A stretch of DNA of 64,000 nucleotides from Bin80 sp026709335 (GCA_965200825.1 OZ241385.1:1736001-1800000); one strand, 5' to 3'; positions 38,018 to 47,496 are shown, counted from the first letter of the stretch. The notes: generated by a model from the sequence alone, not told the origin. Translations and numbers: made by a program.

Positions 38018-39332
38018 TAAAATACCCGAAAATTTTCTTGAGTGATGCTTTCTTGCCGTACGTCAATATATTTGCACGATAAATTCTGGCGCTAATCCAG
38101 ATAGATCCCAAAAAAGAAAAGACAAGTAGTCCATATGATAACAGTAATTGCCAAATGGGGACATCTCCAACCGCTAAACGTAATGTCATGGGAACCGGAG
38201 ATGTCATAGGAAAGAGTGAGAGTCCCAAAGCAATACCACTGTCTGGATTCAGTATGATTGGAGACAAGAATATGACTTGAATGATCAGTGGCGTAATCAG
38301 TGGTAATAACAGAGTCTGCGCTTCTTCTGGAGAATCAACCAAAGCCCCTACTGTCGCAAATAATCCTCCATAAAATAGATAGCCCGCAATAAAGTACAGA
38401 ATATACCAGATCACCAACGCCCCCGAAATATGAGGTAACGAAATATTTGCGACCGATAGAATGTCCTGATTGTTCACAGTTGTTGATAAATCATACATTC
38501 CAGGATCCATCAACATACCGATGATGGGACCGGCCAGTATCAGTCCACCGAACATCATCATTATCCAGATCGTCATTTGTACTAACCCAACCAAGCCAAC
38601 CCCCAATACCTTTCCCATGAGTAAATCAAAGGGGCTGACAGAAGAAATGATTACTTCAACAACCCTCGTAGTTCGCTCCTCAATTGTTCCATACATAATC
38701 AACGACCCATAGATTATTAGTGCCATATACATGATCATGCCTAGTACGCCTCCAAGGACGGCATAGCTATAAGAGGATCTATCTTCTTCTTCCGGGTTGC
38801 TTAATCTGACCGTATCTAGCCAAACTGAACGATCCAAGATCGCTCGAACCTCTGCGGAAATCGTCATATTGTGCTGAGATAGCAAATGATCTTGCAAAGA
38901 TTTCTCAATGATTCCTGCAAGTTCCTCCTGATCCACCAATCTTCCCCCACGCCGAACATAGAGAACCGGCTGAGAAACTCCGGAAATCGACTCATCAGAA
39001 ATATGAACGTATGCATCAAGTGCCCCACTTAGAACATCATCATGTGCGGAGTTATCCTCTGACTTCACGAATACATACCTCCCGACATCCTGATTCATGA
39101 TCCGATCTCCCAGTACGTCTGTTTCATCTACGATGGCAACACGCCGGGGTACATCGTCCAACTCGGCCCGTTCACCGGGAATATCCTCAATCATATACGT
39201 TGCCGCGAAGCCGATAATGGCAAAAAAACCTATAAGCAGTACAGGAGCCAGTAGCGTCGTCAGAATAAATGTCTTTGAGGTGGCCCTGCGCATAAACTCG
39301 CCCCGCATGATCACCAAGCTCTTCCGAGTCAT
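38007..39332 (-). CDS. ABC-2 type exporter permease (NatB-like)
   Basis: The 441-residue membrane protein has one N-terminal helix (TFILTTLLAPVLLIGFFAIIGFAATYM), a large extracytoplasmic domain (about residues 50-190) and a cluster of about five helices in the C-terminal half, including the ABC-2 motif TTRVVEVIISSVSPFDLLMGKVLGVG. This matches NatB/YhaP-type permeases. It overlaps the ATPase gene by 4 nt and both form one exporter. Substrate is unknown; sodium export is known for NatAB but cannot be inferred here. Confidence 0.9.
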   Translation of the reverse strand: MTRKSLVIMRGEFMRRATSKTFILTTLLAPVLLIGFFAIIGFAATYMIEDIPGERAELDDVPRRVAIVDETDVLGDRIMNQDVGRYVFVKSEDNSAHDDVLSGALDAYVHISDESISGVSQPVLYVRRGGRLVDQEELAGIIEKSLQDHLLSQHNMTISAEVRAILDRSVWLDTVRLSNPEEEDRSSYSYAVLGGVLGMIMYMALIIYGSLIMYGTIEERTTRVVEVIISSVSPFDLLMGKVLGVGLVGLVQMTIWIMMMFGGLILAGPIIGMLMDPGMYDLSTTVNNQDILSVANISLPHISGALVIWYILYFIAGYLFYGGLFATVGALVDSPEEAQTLLLPLITPLIIQVIFLSPIILNPDSGIALGLSLFPMTSPVPMTLRLAVGDVPIWQLLLSYGLLVFSFLGSIWISARIYRANILTYGKKASLKKIFGYFINS

Positions 39333-40243
39333 ACTTCACCTCCAACTGTCTTGATAAAAATCTCATTTAGAGATGGCTGGAGGAGTTCAAAGCGATATAG
39401 CTCTAGATCTGGAACCGAGAGTAATTGATCAAGCAATGCCCTCGGATTACAGTTATCGGAGATTCGCAGGGTGCACCCACCCTCATAACGTTCCAGAAAT
39501 TGTATTTCGCCCATTTTTTCCATGGTGTCCAGAAACGGAGCCATTCCTTTGTAGTCCAAGGCCAGTTTATCCCGCTTAAATCTTTGCTTAACCTCCTTTA
39601 AATCTCCGCTCAAAACGAGTCGACCCTCTGCAATCAGACAGATATCATCACAGAGCCTCTCCACCTGTTCCATGCGATGGCTGGCAAACAGAATGATTCG
39701 TCCTGCCTGCTTCATTTCGGCTATAATCTCAAGCAATACTTCACTGTTGACCGGATCTAATCCACTGAATGGCTCATCCAGAATAATCAATTGAGGCTCT
39801 GCAAGTACTGTAGCGATGAATTGAACCTTCTGCTGCATCCCTTTTGAAAGATCTTGCGCTTTTCGCATCCCCCACTCTTTCAATCCCAAACGGCTCATCC
39901 AATACTGTATTCTATCAGTCGAATCCTCTGGGTGAACACCCTTTAGTGCCGCCAGATAACGAAGTTGTCGGTTAACTTCAATCTTCTTGTAGAGTCCTCG
40001 TTCTTCTGGAAGGTATCCCATTCGCTCCTGACTCCACGCCCCAACTGTTCGCCCATCAAGTGTGATTGCACCCTCATCCGGAGTAAGAATGTTGGCAATC
40101 ATGCGAATCGTTGTGGTTTTTCCAGCACCATTCGGTCCTAGAAGCCCAAGAATCCGCCCTGGCGTAGCTCTGAATGAAATTTCCGAAGCGGCAGTAATTC
40201 TGCCGAACCTCTTGGTCACATCATGCAGGATCAAAGAACCCAT
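39329..40243 (-). CDS. ABC transporter ATP-binding protein (NatA-like)
   Basis: The 304-residue protein has Walker A GPNGAGKT (36-43), signature LSKGMQQ, Walker B LIILDEPFSGLDP and the switch His in LFASHRMEQVE. The C-terminal about 80 residues form the DUF4162-like extension common in ABC-2 exporters. It precedes the permease gene in the same operon. Confidence 0.93.
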   Translation of the reverse strand: MGSLILHDVTKRFGRITAASEISFRATPGRILGLLGPNGAGKTTTIRMIANILTPDEGAITLDGRTVGAWSQERMGYLPEERGLYKKIEVNRQLRYLAALKGVHPEDSTDRIQYWMSRLGLKEWGMRKAQDLSKGMQQKVQFIATVLAEPQLIILDEPFSGLDPVNSEVLLEIIAEMKQAGRIILFASHRMEQVERLCDDICLIAEGRLVLSGDLKEVKQRFKRDKLALDYKGMAPFLDTMEKMGEIQFLERYEGGCTLRISDNCNPRALLDQLLSVPDLELYRFELLQPSLNEIFIKTVGGEV

Positions 40244-40318
40244 CCGAGCAAGGTCGTGGGAGGCATATTCCTACTAAGAAATTAGAGTATTAAGATGATC
40301 CTCCTGAGTGGAGGACTT

Positions 40319-40591
40319 CTATAGGGCAGCTTCCTTCAGCGGAACAAGGTAACGTTCATGGATGACGTCCTCATGTACGCGAGCACTTCCAGTACCGCGA
40401 AAATCAACTGCCACTAAACCTTTAGCCACATGCTGAACCTCACCAATCCCGTAGGATGTAGGATAGGGGCCATAATAGACAAGCTGCCCTTTTTTTAGCT
40501 TGGGTTTGGATCTGCTTTTCCAGTGAAAAACCTGGACGACAGGGAGTCGCTCCAGTTGATACTTACTTCCTCGTTTAGTTTCTTTTGGCAC
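40319..40591 (-). CDS. Small basic protein, unknown function
   Basis: The 90-residue product is basic at the N-terminus (MPKETKRGSKYQLERLP, KSRSKPKLKKGQLV) and then has strands that look like a small barrel: GQLVYYGPYPTSYGIGEVQHV and AKGLVAVDFRGTG. This resembles SH3/KOW-like or DUF3553-type folds, but the match is weak. It lies 75 bp upstream of the ABC ATPase gene, same strand. The coding character is good and no overlapping frame competes. Confidence 0.65.
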   Translation of the reverse strand: MPKETKRGSKYQLERLPVVQVFHWKSRSKPKLKKGQLVYYGPYPTSYGIGEVQHVAKGLVAVDFRGTGSARVHEDVIHERYLVPLKEAAL

Positions 40592-41093
40592 GATTTAAAA
40601 GAATTTGGTGTAGATCATGTTAACGCAGATCAATCAATCATGTTCAAATTTGACTGATTATTTACCCTTTTTCCTTGTTGTATGGATTTTCCGAAAAACA
40701 AAGATTATTTCAGATGTTCTTCGAATGACACAAATAAAATGCGTAAAAATCAGATTTTGCTGGAAATATGCAGGCCTACGAGCATCTTGCAAAACCCTCC
40801 TGTTCCAGTTACAAACATATCACTGGGAGTATTCAGAGGCGTGATTTATAGGCTCCACATGGGGTTTTGTAAGAACTTCCTACATCTATGAAAAGATACA
40901 TGATACATCACAGATGCTGCTGGAAGGATCAAGGCTTTTCGTAGCTGGCGAAGCGAAGAGCAAACACGAGAGGATGGGCCAGGAATTTGACGAGAAACGG
41001 CAAATCATCGATCAGCAGATCTAGAACTCAAGCCAAAAGCCGAGAACGAGATCACTCAAATTTCAAAATGCTGACGTGAGGCGTATACAACTA
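40592..41093. other. Intergenic region with small element and coding remnant
   Basis: This region of 502 bases contains an inverted-repeat element (40785-40875) and, at 40914-41024 on the plus strand, a 36-codon frame reading EAKSKHERMGQEFDEKRQII. It continues in another frame as LELKPKAENEITQISKC. It looks like a frameshifted remnant of a helical protein, possibly a transposase subunit. No complete gene is supported. Confidence 0.4.
40785..40875. mobile_element. MITE-like small inverted-repeat element, copy A
   Basis: The left end TCTTGCAAAACCCTCC and the right end GGGGTTTTGTAAGA are imperfect inverted repeats around about 60 bp of AT-rich sequence. A second element with the same ends and related interior lies at 47627-47704. 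Both are intergenic. Non-coding, terminal inverted repeats and two dispersed copies suggest a miniature element moved by an unrelated transposase; no parental IS is visible in the window. Confidence 0.45.
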
Positions 41094-41636
41094 CTATCCG
41101 ATCACTCGATCCGGATTTTCCTTGACAAAAGCCGCCCACCCACTGTATTGAGGCTCGCTTGATTTCTTTCCGGTCAATTCCCGTTCCTTATGACAGAATG
41201 CAACGGCTAGAGCATCTGTGGCATCTTCGGATATTTCCTGATCCGATTTCTTGAATTTCATCAGGCTGGTAACCATATAAGCAACCTGCTCCTTGCTCGC
41301 ATTTCCATTCCCCGTCATTGCTCGCTTGACCATTTTTGGAGTGTATTGAGCCACGGATATGCCCTGATTCAAAATTGCCAGTATTGCGGCCGCTTGGGCA
41401 CGCCCCAGCTTAAGCATCGACTGGGGATTGTTGCCATAGATCGGCATCTCGATTGCACAGGTGCTGGGATGGTATTGTGTGACAAGTTTGGTCACCTCGT
41501 GATAGATCGTCTGGATACGAAGCATATGGTCACCCATGAGCGCAACAACCCCATATCCATGGACTTGATTGGATTCATCAATGATCCCGTAACCGGTTTG
41601 AGATGAACCAGGGTCAATACCCAATACCTTCATCAT
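41094..41636 (-). CDS. ruvC: Crossover junction endodeoxyribonuclease RuvC
   Basis: The 180-residue Holliday-junction resolvase has the first catalytic Asp at residue 8 (VLGIDPGSSQTGYGII), the Glu of CAIEMPIYGNNPQSMLKLGRAQ, and the C-terminal acidic pair in SEDATDALAVAFCH. Length is normal. It overlaps yebC by 4 nt, a common arrangement. ruvA and ruvB are not in the window. Confidence 0.95.
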   Translation of the reverse strand: MMKVLGIDPGSSQTGYGIIDESNQVHGYGVVALMGDHMLRIQTIYHEVTKLVTQYHPSTCAIEMPIYGNNPQSMLKLGRAQAAAILAILNQGISVAQYTPKMVKRAMTGNGNASKEQVAYMVTSLMKFKKSDQEISEDATDALAVAFCHKERELTGKKSSEPQYSGWAAFVKENPDRVIG

Positions 41637-42352
41637 TGCTCAAGATTGGTAAAGACCTCCTGCACATCTTGCAGGTCATCTAGTTTCGCGACCAATGCTT
41701 CCGTCTGGCGTACCTGATCAGGGGTTTTTTGAACAGTTGTAGTTGGGATACGAATCAGGCGAGATTCTTCAATCGGAATTTCCGAACTAGAAATGGCCGT
41801 CTGAACTGCTTCAAAGGTTTCAATCGACGTGATTACTATATGCATTCCATCTTCCTCCTCCACATCCTCCGCACCGACATCTGCAACGAGTTCCAGGAGT
41901 TCCAGTTCATCAATAGCATTTGAGCGAATCTGAATAAATCCCTTTCGTTCAAACAAATATGCAACACTCCCCGATTTCGACAAATTTCCTCCATTTTTGG
42001 AAAACACGCTGCGAACATCTGCAACTGTTCGATTCGTATTGTCGGTCAGTGCATCTACTATCATGGCAACACCATGTGCACTATACCCTTCATAAGTACA
42101 TTCCTTGTAATCCTGGCCTTCAATTTCACCAGCTCCACGCTTGATTGCCCGTTCAATGTTCTCTTTAGGCATATTCTTGGCCTTGGCCTTTTGAATTGCA
42201 AGAGAAAGCCTAGCATTCATAAGAGGATCTTTGCCTCCTTCTCGAGCTGCGACCATAATATCACGGGTAATCACCGCCCATACCTTGGAGCGACGACTGT
42301 CTGTAACCGCCTTTTGCCTCTTTACTTTTGACCACTTATTATGCCCGGCCAT
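41633..42352 (-). CDS. yebC: YebC/PmpR family protein (TACO1-type)
   Basis: The 239-residue protein starts MAGHNKWSKVKRQKAVTDSRRSKVW, followed by ARLSLAIQKAKAKNMPKENIERAIKRG and ECTYEGYSAHGVAMIVDALTDN, all hallmarks of the family. Members bind DNA or the ribosome; recent work links them to translation of proline-rich stretches. It starts 3 bp after the carB stop, so it is probably in one transcript with carA and carB. Confidence 0.94.
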   Translation of the reverse strand: MAGHNKWSKVKRQKAVTDSRRSKVWAVITRDIMVAAREGGKDPLMNARLSLAIQKAKAKNMPKENIERAIKRGAGEIEGQDYKECTYEGYSAHGVAMIVDALTDNTNRTVADVRSVFSKNGGNLSKSGSVAYLFERKGFIQIRSNAIDELELLELVADVGAEDVEEEDGMHIVITSIETFEAVQTAISSSEIPIEESRLIRIPTTTVQKTPDQVRQTEALVAKLDDLQDVQEVFTNLEQ

Positions 42353-42355
42353 CCA

Positions 42356-45187
42356 CTAACGTGAGAGATAGAGGTTTCGCATTTCGTACGGACGTTTATA
42401 GTGCTTATCCGTAAGAGCATCTACAAACGCTATTGTTTCTCCTGTGGATTTCATTTCCGGACCCAGTTCTTTTCGAACCTCTGGAAACTTGGACCATGAA
42501 AACACGGGTTCTTTGATTGCGTATCCTTCCAGTTTGGAATCCAACAACCCTTGACTTCGAAAATCTTTGAGTTTCGCTCCCAGAATCACTTTACTGGCAA
42601 TTCGTGCAACGGGGATACCGGTTGCCTTTGCAACAAATGGGACCGTACGTGATGCACGCGGATTCGCTTCAATTACATAAACCGAGTCATTTTGTACGAC
42701 CATTTGCACATTCATCAACCCAAGTACATCCAGGCGATTGGCAATCGCAATGGCATGCTTTCTGATTAACTCAAGAGCAGATTCACTTAGGGAGTGGGGA
42801 GGCAGAACTGCCGTGGAATCCCCTGAATGTACTCCTGCAGGCTCAATGTGCTGCATGATTCCGGTGATCCATACCTCTCCGTCTGAATCACGTACTATAT
42901 CCACATCAATTTCGATTCCATTATTTAAGAACAGGTCAAGTAAAATTTCATTATCGGGCAACAATTTATAAATATCTGTCACGTAATGCTCCACCTCTTC
43001 CTTGTTAATCGCAATTCTCATGCCTTGACCTCCCAAAACATAACTGGGACGAACTAAAATAGGATATCCGATGGATTCTGCTACGCGGACGGCATCGTAC
43101 ACCGTACGAGCCATACCATATGGCGGGAAAGGTATGTCCAGCTCCTTAAGAATCTCAGAAAATTTGCCACGATTTTCTGCCAAATCCATCCGATCATAGG
43201 GAGTACCAAAGATTTGAATTCCTCTCTCCGACAGCTTACCTGCCAATTTTAATGCAGTCTGCCCCCCAAGTTGAACAATGATACCCTCTGGATTTTCATG
43301 TTCAATAATGTCTAAAACCCGTTCCCAGAATACCGGCTCGAAATAAAGTTTATCTGCAATATCAAAATCTGTAGAAACAGTTTCTGGATTGCAGTTGACC
43401 ATAATGGCCTCATACCCCATTTCCTGAACTGCCTGTACTCCATGAACACACGAGTAATCAAACTCAATTCCTTGCCCAATCCGATTGGGTCCGCTGCCAA
43501 GAATAATGATTTTATCCTTATCCGAGACCGGGCTCTCCGTCGCACTTTCATATGAGGAGTAGAAATAGGGGGTAATTGCCGGAAATTCACCAGCACACGT
43601 ATCAACCAGTAAAAACTTGGACCGAATATTTTGTGATAACCGATACTCCCGCACTTCTTCTTCGGTGACTTCATCCGCGACGAGCCAAGCAATCTGTACA
43701 TCTGAATAACCGTGTCGCTTTAGTTGCAAAAGCTTTTCCGGTGTGAGATCCTGTAGACGTAGCTTACAGATTTCATGCTCTATATCAACGAGCATCTTGA
43801 TCTGCTGCAGGAACCAGTAATCCACTCGGGTAATATCATACACTTCATCCATGGATGCCCCGTGAATAAAGGCATGTTTGATCTGCAGCGTTCGATCCCA
43901 ATAGGATTTTCGCAGACGCTCTCGAACATGCGGTCTTTTGGGATTATCCCGATCTCCACCCAAACCAGCATAGCCGATCTCCAAGCTCTGCCATGCTTTC
44001 TGTATGCTTTCTGTGAAAGTTCTTCCGATAGACATGACTTCCCCAACTGCCTTCATCTGGGTGGTCAGCTCTTCATCTACACCTTCAAATTTCTCGAAAT
44101 TCCAGCGAGGAATTTTAGTCACTACATAGTCAATAGCTGGTTCAAAACAAGCGCTCGTGGTTGCTGTAACATCATTTTTAAGTTCATCCAGGGTATATCC
44201 GACAGCGAGTCGAGCCGCAACTTTTGCAATCGGATATCCAGTAGCCTTTGAGGCCAGGGCTGAAGAGCGAGAAACTCTCGGATTAATTTCAATTGCGATC
44301 ATGCGTCCATCTTCCGGATTAATTCCGAACTGCACATTACAACCACCCGCAAAAGTCCCAATAGAGCGCATCATCCGAATTGCTGTATCCCGCATGTGCT
44401 GGAACTGCTTATCTGTAAGCGTCTGAGAGGGGGCAACTGTGACCGAGTCTCCTGTGTGCACTCCCATAGGATCTACATTTTCAATTGTACAGATAATGAT
44501 CACATTATCATTGGAATCCCGGAGTAATTCAAGCTCAAATTCCTTCCATCCATACACCGATTCTTCCACCAGAACTTCATGAACTGGTGAGAGCTCCAGC
44601 CCACGCATAATTTTCCGTTCAAGTTCTTTTGAACTCCATATGATTCCGCCTCCTGCACCACCTAGTGTAAAAGAAGGGCGAATTACTACAGGTAATCCGC
44701 CCAAAGACTGAATTACTTCTTTAGCCTCCAGCAAGCTCTTGGCAACCCGACTTCTCGCCTGGTCTACCCCAATCTTTTCCATCAAATCACGGAATTGTTG
44801 CCGATCTTCCGTGATATGAATCGCATCAATGTCTACACCAATAACTTTTACATTCTGTTCTTCCCAGTATCCCTGCCGTTGCAACTCATCGGCCAAGTTC
44901 AATCCAGTTTGCCCTCCCATAGTCGGTAAAACTGCATCCGGGCGCTCTTTTTCAACGATATTTCGGATTGAATCTGCGGTCAATTCGTCCAAATAAATTC
45001 GATCCGCAGTAATCGGATCGGTCATAATCGTAGCAGGGTTGGAATTGACCAAAATAACCTCATACCCCTCCTTTCGAAGGGCTCTGCATGCCTGGGTCCC
45101 GGAATAGTCAAATTCACAGGCCTGACCAATTACAATTGGGCCTGATCCAATCAATAATATTTTTTGAATATCTGTACGCCGTGGCAT
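42356..45187 (-). CDS. carB: Carbamoyl-phosphate synthase large subunit, without MGS domain
   Basis: The 943-residue protein has two homologous ATP-grasp halves: SGPIVIGQACEFDYSGTQAC (15-34) and its repeat SGPNRIGQGIEFDYSCVHG in the middle, each followed by substrate motifs (NSNPATIMTD, NCNPETVSTD) and ARASRTVPFVAKATG near the end. It makes carbamoyl phosphate from bicarbonate, ATP and ammonia delivered by CarA. The protein ends about 30 residues after ELGPEMKSTGE, so the C-terminal MGS-like regulatory domain of about 130 residues, present in the roughly 1070-residue enzymes, is missing. The reading frame ends cleanly and yebC follows, so this is not a sequencing truncation. Confidence 0.95.
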   Translation of the reverse strand: MPRRTDIQKILLIGSGPIVIGQACEFDYSGTQACRALRKEGYEVILVNSNPATIMTDPITADRIYLDELTADSIRNIVEKERPDAVLPTMGGQTGLNLADELQRQGYWEEQNVKVIGVDIDAIHITEDRQQFRDLMEKIGVDQARSRVAKSLLEAKEVIQSLGGLPVVIRPSFTLGGAGGGIIWSSKELERKIMRGLELSPVHEVLVEESVYGWKEFELELLRDSNDNVIIICTIENVDPMGVHTGDSVTVAPSQTLTDKQFQHMRDTAIRMMRSIGTFAGGCNVQFGINPEDGRMIAIEINPRVSRSSALASKATGYPIAKVAARLAVGYTLDELKNDVTATTSACFEPAIDYVVTKIPRWNFEKFEGVDEELTTQMKAVGEVMSIGRTFTESIQKAWQSLEIGYAGLGGDRDNPKRPHVRERLRKSYWDRTLQIKHAFIHGASMDEVYDITRVDYWFLQQIKMLVDIEHEICKLRLQDLTPEKLLQLKRHGYSDVQIAWLVADEVTEEEVREYRLSQNIRSKFLLVDTCAGEFPAITPYFYSSYESATESPVSDKDKIIILGSGPNRIGQGIEFDYSCVHGVQAVQEMGYEAIMVNCNPETVSTDFDIADKLYFEPVFWERVLDIIEHENPEGIIVQLGGQTALKLAGKLSERGIQIFGTPYDRMDLAENRGKFSEILKELDIPFPPYGMARTVYDAVRVAESIGYPILVRPSYVLGGQGMRIAINKEEVEHYVTDIYKLLPDNEILLDLFLNNGIEIDVDIVRDSDGEVWITGIMQHIEPAGVHSGDSTAVLPPHSLSESALELIRKHAIAIANRLDVLGLMNVQMVVQNDSVYVIEANPRASRTVPFVAKATGIPVARIASKVILGAKLKDFRSQGLLDSKLEGYAIKEPVFSWSKFPEVRKELGPEMKSTGETIAFVDALTDKHYKRPYEMRNLYLSR

Positions 45188-45190
45188 TAA

Positions 45191-46288
45191 TCAGGAATTA
45201 GAGGACATTAAGCGAATATATTCTTCAAACAGATAGCGACTGTCGTGTGGGCCTGGCGACGCTTCTGGATGGTACTGGACACTGAATCCCCGAAACTTCT
45301 TGAATCGCAAGCCTTCAACAGTCTGATCATTGAGATTCACATGAGACACATCGGCCATCTCATGAGAAATGGATTTCGGATCAACTGTGAAACCGTGGTT
45401 CTGGGTTGTCACTTCAACTTTTCCGGTTTCGAGGTTTTTAACGGGCTGATTTGCTCCTCGATGTCCCACATACATCTTGAATACATCAATCCCTTGTGCA
45501 AGGGCCATCAACTGATGACCGAGGCAAATACCAAAGATCGGTAACCCCATATTCATTGCCTCCCGCGCACAATTTACCGCTTCCGGCATAGCGCGAGGAT
45601 CTCCGGGGCCATTAGAGAAGAACAAACCATTAGGAGACCAGGAGAGTGCCTCTTTTAGGGGAGTTCCACCAGGATACACCCTCACATGACAGTTTAATGC
45701 CGCAAACGTACGAAGAATATTCTGCTTCACGCCGAAGTCATACACGGCAATGCGGTGGCTACCTGTATCCGTATAAGCATATGGTTCACTGCATGTCACC
45801 TTCGAGGCCAGCTCCAATCCTTCCATACTGGGCCATGCCTGTGCCTTTCCTACTAAAGAGGCGTCGTCCAAGTCCGTAGAAGAGATCACCGCGTTCATGA
45901 CTCCGCGCTCGCGAATATGTAAGACGAGTTTGCGGGTATCGATACCAGTGATTCCAACTAATCCATGTCGCTCCATATAATTGTGGAGCGATTCTTGAGC
46001 AAGCAGGTTTGAGTACTCTCGCGAAAACGCTCGAACAACCAATCCAGAGACCATGGGGCATGCCGCTTCTGTGTCTTCATCATGCGCTCCATAGTTGCCT
46101 ATGTGGGGGTAGGTCATCATCATGATCTGCCCATGATATGAGGGATCTGTAAGAATTTCTTGATACCCCGTCATACTTGTATTAAAACAGAGTTCCCCCC
46201 CACTTTCACCATTTGCACCAATGGGTGTACCCGATACTACGGTACCATCAGCGAGTGCGAGTTTTGCTGGTGATGACGAAAAACTCAT
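45191..46288 (-). CDS. carA: Carbamoyl-phosphate synthase small subunit (glutamine amidotransferase)
   Basis: The protein has 365 residues from ATG 46288. The start of CarA proper is AKLALADGTVVSGTPIGANG, then FNTSMTGYQEILTDPSYHGQI. The glutaminase site has Cys255 (IFGICLGHQLMALA), His340 and Glu342 (VQYHPEASPGP). The frame stays open to 46399, but the extra 37 codons read through the leader terminator and have no CarA character, so the internal ATG is preferred. carB follows after 3 bp. An 8-codon frame (MPSKTGIQ) at 46311-46285 ends on the carA start with an ATGA overlap. Confidence 0.94.
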   Translation of the reverse strand: MSFSSSPAKLALADGTVVSGTPIGANGESGGELCFNTSMTGYQEILTDPSYHGQIMMMTYPHIGNYGAHDEDTEAACPMVSGLVVRAFSREYSNLLAQESLHNYMERHGLVGITGIDTRKLVLHIRERGVMNAVISSTDLDDASLVGKAQAWPSMEGLELASKVTCSEPYAYTDTGSHRIAVYDFGVKQNILRTFAALNCHVRVYPGGTPLKEALSWSPNGLFFSNGPGDPRAMPEAVNCAREAMNMGLPIFGICLGHQLMALAQGIDVFKMYVGHRGANQPVKNLETGKVEVTTQNHGFTVDPKSISHEMADVSHVNLNDQTVEGLRFKKFRGFSVQYHPEASPGPHDSRYLFEEYIRLMSSNS

Positions 46289-46311
46289 TGGATTCCAGTT
46301 TTCGAGGGCAT

Positions 46312-46336
46312 AAAAAAACCCTCTCAGATGAGAAGG
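46312..46336 (-). terminator. Attenuator-like terminator in the carA leader
   Basis: On the minus strand CCTTCTC-ATCT-GAGAGGG forms a 7-bp stem with one G-T pair and a 4-nt loop, directly followed by seven T (46318-46312). This is an intrinsic terminator by form, and it lies only 23 bp before the carA ATG on the transcribed strand. The position suggests premature termination control of the carAB transcript. No PyrR-type binding sequence was recognised. Confidence 0.6.
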
Positions 46337-46639
46337 CACGATAGCACTAAATGTGACACAAAGATAAGAGTCCTGAGCGGACATTCCAAACTCAACCATA
46401 CTTTCAAGATCGAATCATAGCAATCGTTCGTCAGAAACGAATAGAAACAGATTAACCTTGGACCTTTTGCACACTGGTTGGTATACTGCGTATCAGCTTA
46501 TGTGTACAATTAATTCACGTGATCTGCGATAGAGACAGATGGATCGATCAGAAGTTCAGGCTTCCGGTACGGTGGGAAATCTTCGCTGTCACCATAAATG
46601 AGGCTAAGCTGGACCTGCTGAATTTATACATATTGGCGA
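46337..46639. promoter_or_regulatory. Divergent promoter region, carA and TonB-like gene
   Basis: About 300 bp between the carA leader terminator and the plus-strand TonB-like gene. It must hold both promoters. AT-rich stretches such as gtgtacaattaattcacgtg near 46500 are present, but no pair of boxes can be assigned with confidence. No gene is seen. Confidence 0.3.
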
Positions 46640-47302
46640 ATGCGGCGCCATTTTGACAGAGACAATTACACCACACACATACTTGCTGGGATAATTTTTG
46701 CGCAAGTATTGGTCCTGCTATGTATCAAGCTCTGGCCTCCCATCCTGACCCTAGAGCCTCTGGATATAGTCTTTTCGAATTCGGAGACGATTCAAATGGA
46801 AGAGATAGTTCCTACTCGCCAAATTCGTCGAACACCACCTCCTCCTCCGCCTTTGCCACCTGTCATCCGGCCAGAAGATGTCATTCTTGAGGACGAATTA
46901 ATCCTTGACTTCGATCCGCTTGCATTGACTGGTCCCCCTACAGATACCCCTTCTCTGGACCCCATAGGCCCCTCAACCACGGGAATCAATACATCCGAGC
47001 CACCAAAACCAATTCGTGTGGTGACCCCCGAATATCCTCGGTCTGCACAGCGTCGGAAAATACGTGCGGAAATTATTATTGCATTCGTAGTTGATAAACA
47101 CGGGCAAGTACAATCCCCTGAAATTCTTGAACGATACCTATTGAAAGAGGGCGAAAGTTCACGGACCTTGGTGGATGAACTGGGATATGGACTTGAAGAA
47201 GCAGCAGTTAATGCTGCTCTACGATCGCTTTTTCGTCCTGCCAGAAAAAATGGGACTGCTGTTGATAGTAATCACAAACTCTCGTTCAAATTCGGAATCT
47301 AA
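46640..47302 (+). CDS. TonB-like energy transducer
   Basis: The 220-residue protein has one N-terminal membrane helix (THILAGIIFAQVLVLLCIKLW), a proline-rich periplasmic linker (RRTPPPPPPLPPVIRPEDV, about residues 63-81) and a C-terminal TonB domain with RVVTPEYPRSAQRRKIRAEI and VVDKHGQVQSPEILE. It would pass energy from ExbB/ExbD to outer-membrane receptors such as those at the end of the window. No exbB or exbD is adjacent. The end overlaps the stop of the convergent small gene by 4 bp. Confidence 0.88.
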   Translation: MRRHFDRDNYTTHILAGIIFAQVLVLLCIKLWPPILTLEPLDIVFSNSETIQMEEIVPTRQIRRTPPPPPPLPPVIRPEDVILEDELILDFDPLALTGPPTDTPSLDPIGPSTTGINTSEPPKPIRVVTPEYPRSAQRRKIRAEIIIAFVVDKHGQVQSPEILERYLLKEGESSRTLVDELGYGLEEAAVNAALRSLFRPARKNGTAVDSNHKLSFKFGI

Positions 47303-47496
47303 TTCTGTGGAAGGTCACGCCAGCGAGCATTTTCGATATTTTGCTCCCGTCCAAAATCATCTATGAATGACGGACGCTTAGGTTTTGAATCTCGCTTTGG
47401 CTGATCAGCTTCTACAACTCTATACAGTCGCCAGCCTGCTTTCAAAATAAAATATCCAATCAATGTCAGTAAAATCGCTGTTCCCAATCCCATCAA
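47299..47496 (-). CDS. Small single-helix membrane protein, DUF4834-like
   Basis: The 65-residue product has one N-terminal membrane helix (GLGTAILLTLIGYFILKAGWRLY) and a charged cytosolic tail (ADQPKRDSKPKRPSFIDDFG). The plan resembles DUF4834 proteins of Bacteroidota, but the similarity is only in layout. It is convergent with, and overlaps by 4 bp, the TonB-like gene. Confidence 0.5.
   Translation of the reverse strand: MMGLGTAILLTLIGYFILKAGWRLYRVVEADQPKRDSKPKRPSFIDDFGREQNIENARWRDLPQN

Noticed and set aside
46289..46399. Extended N-terminus of CarA
   Set aside because: The extra codons read through a hairpin with T-run and have no CarA similarity; the internal ATG fits the family start.
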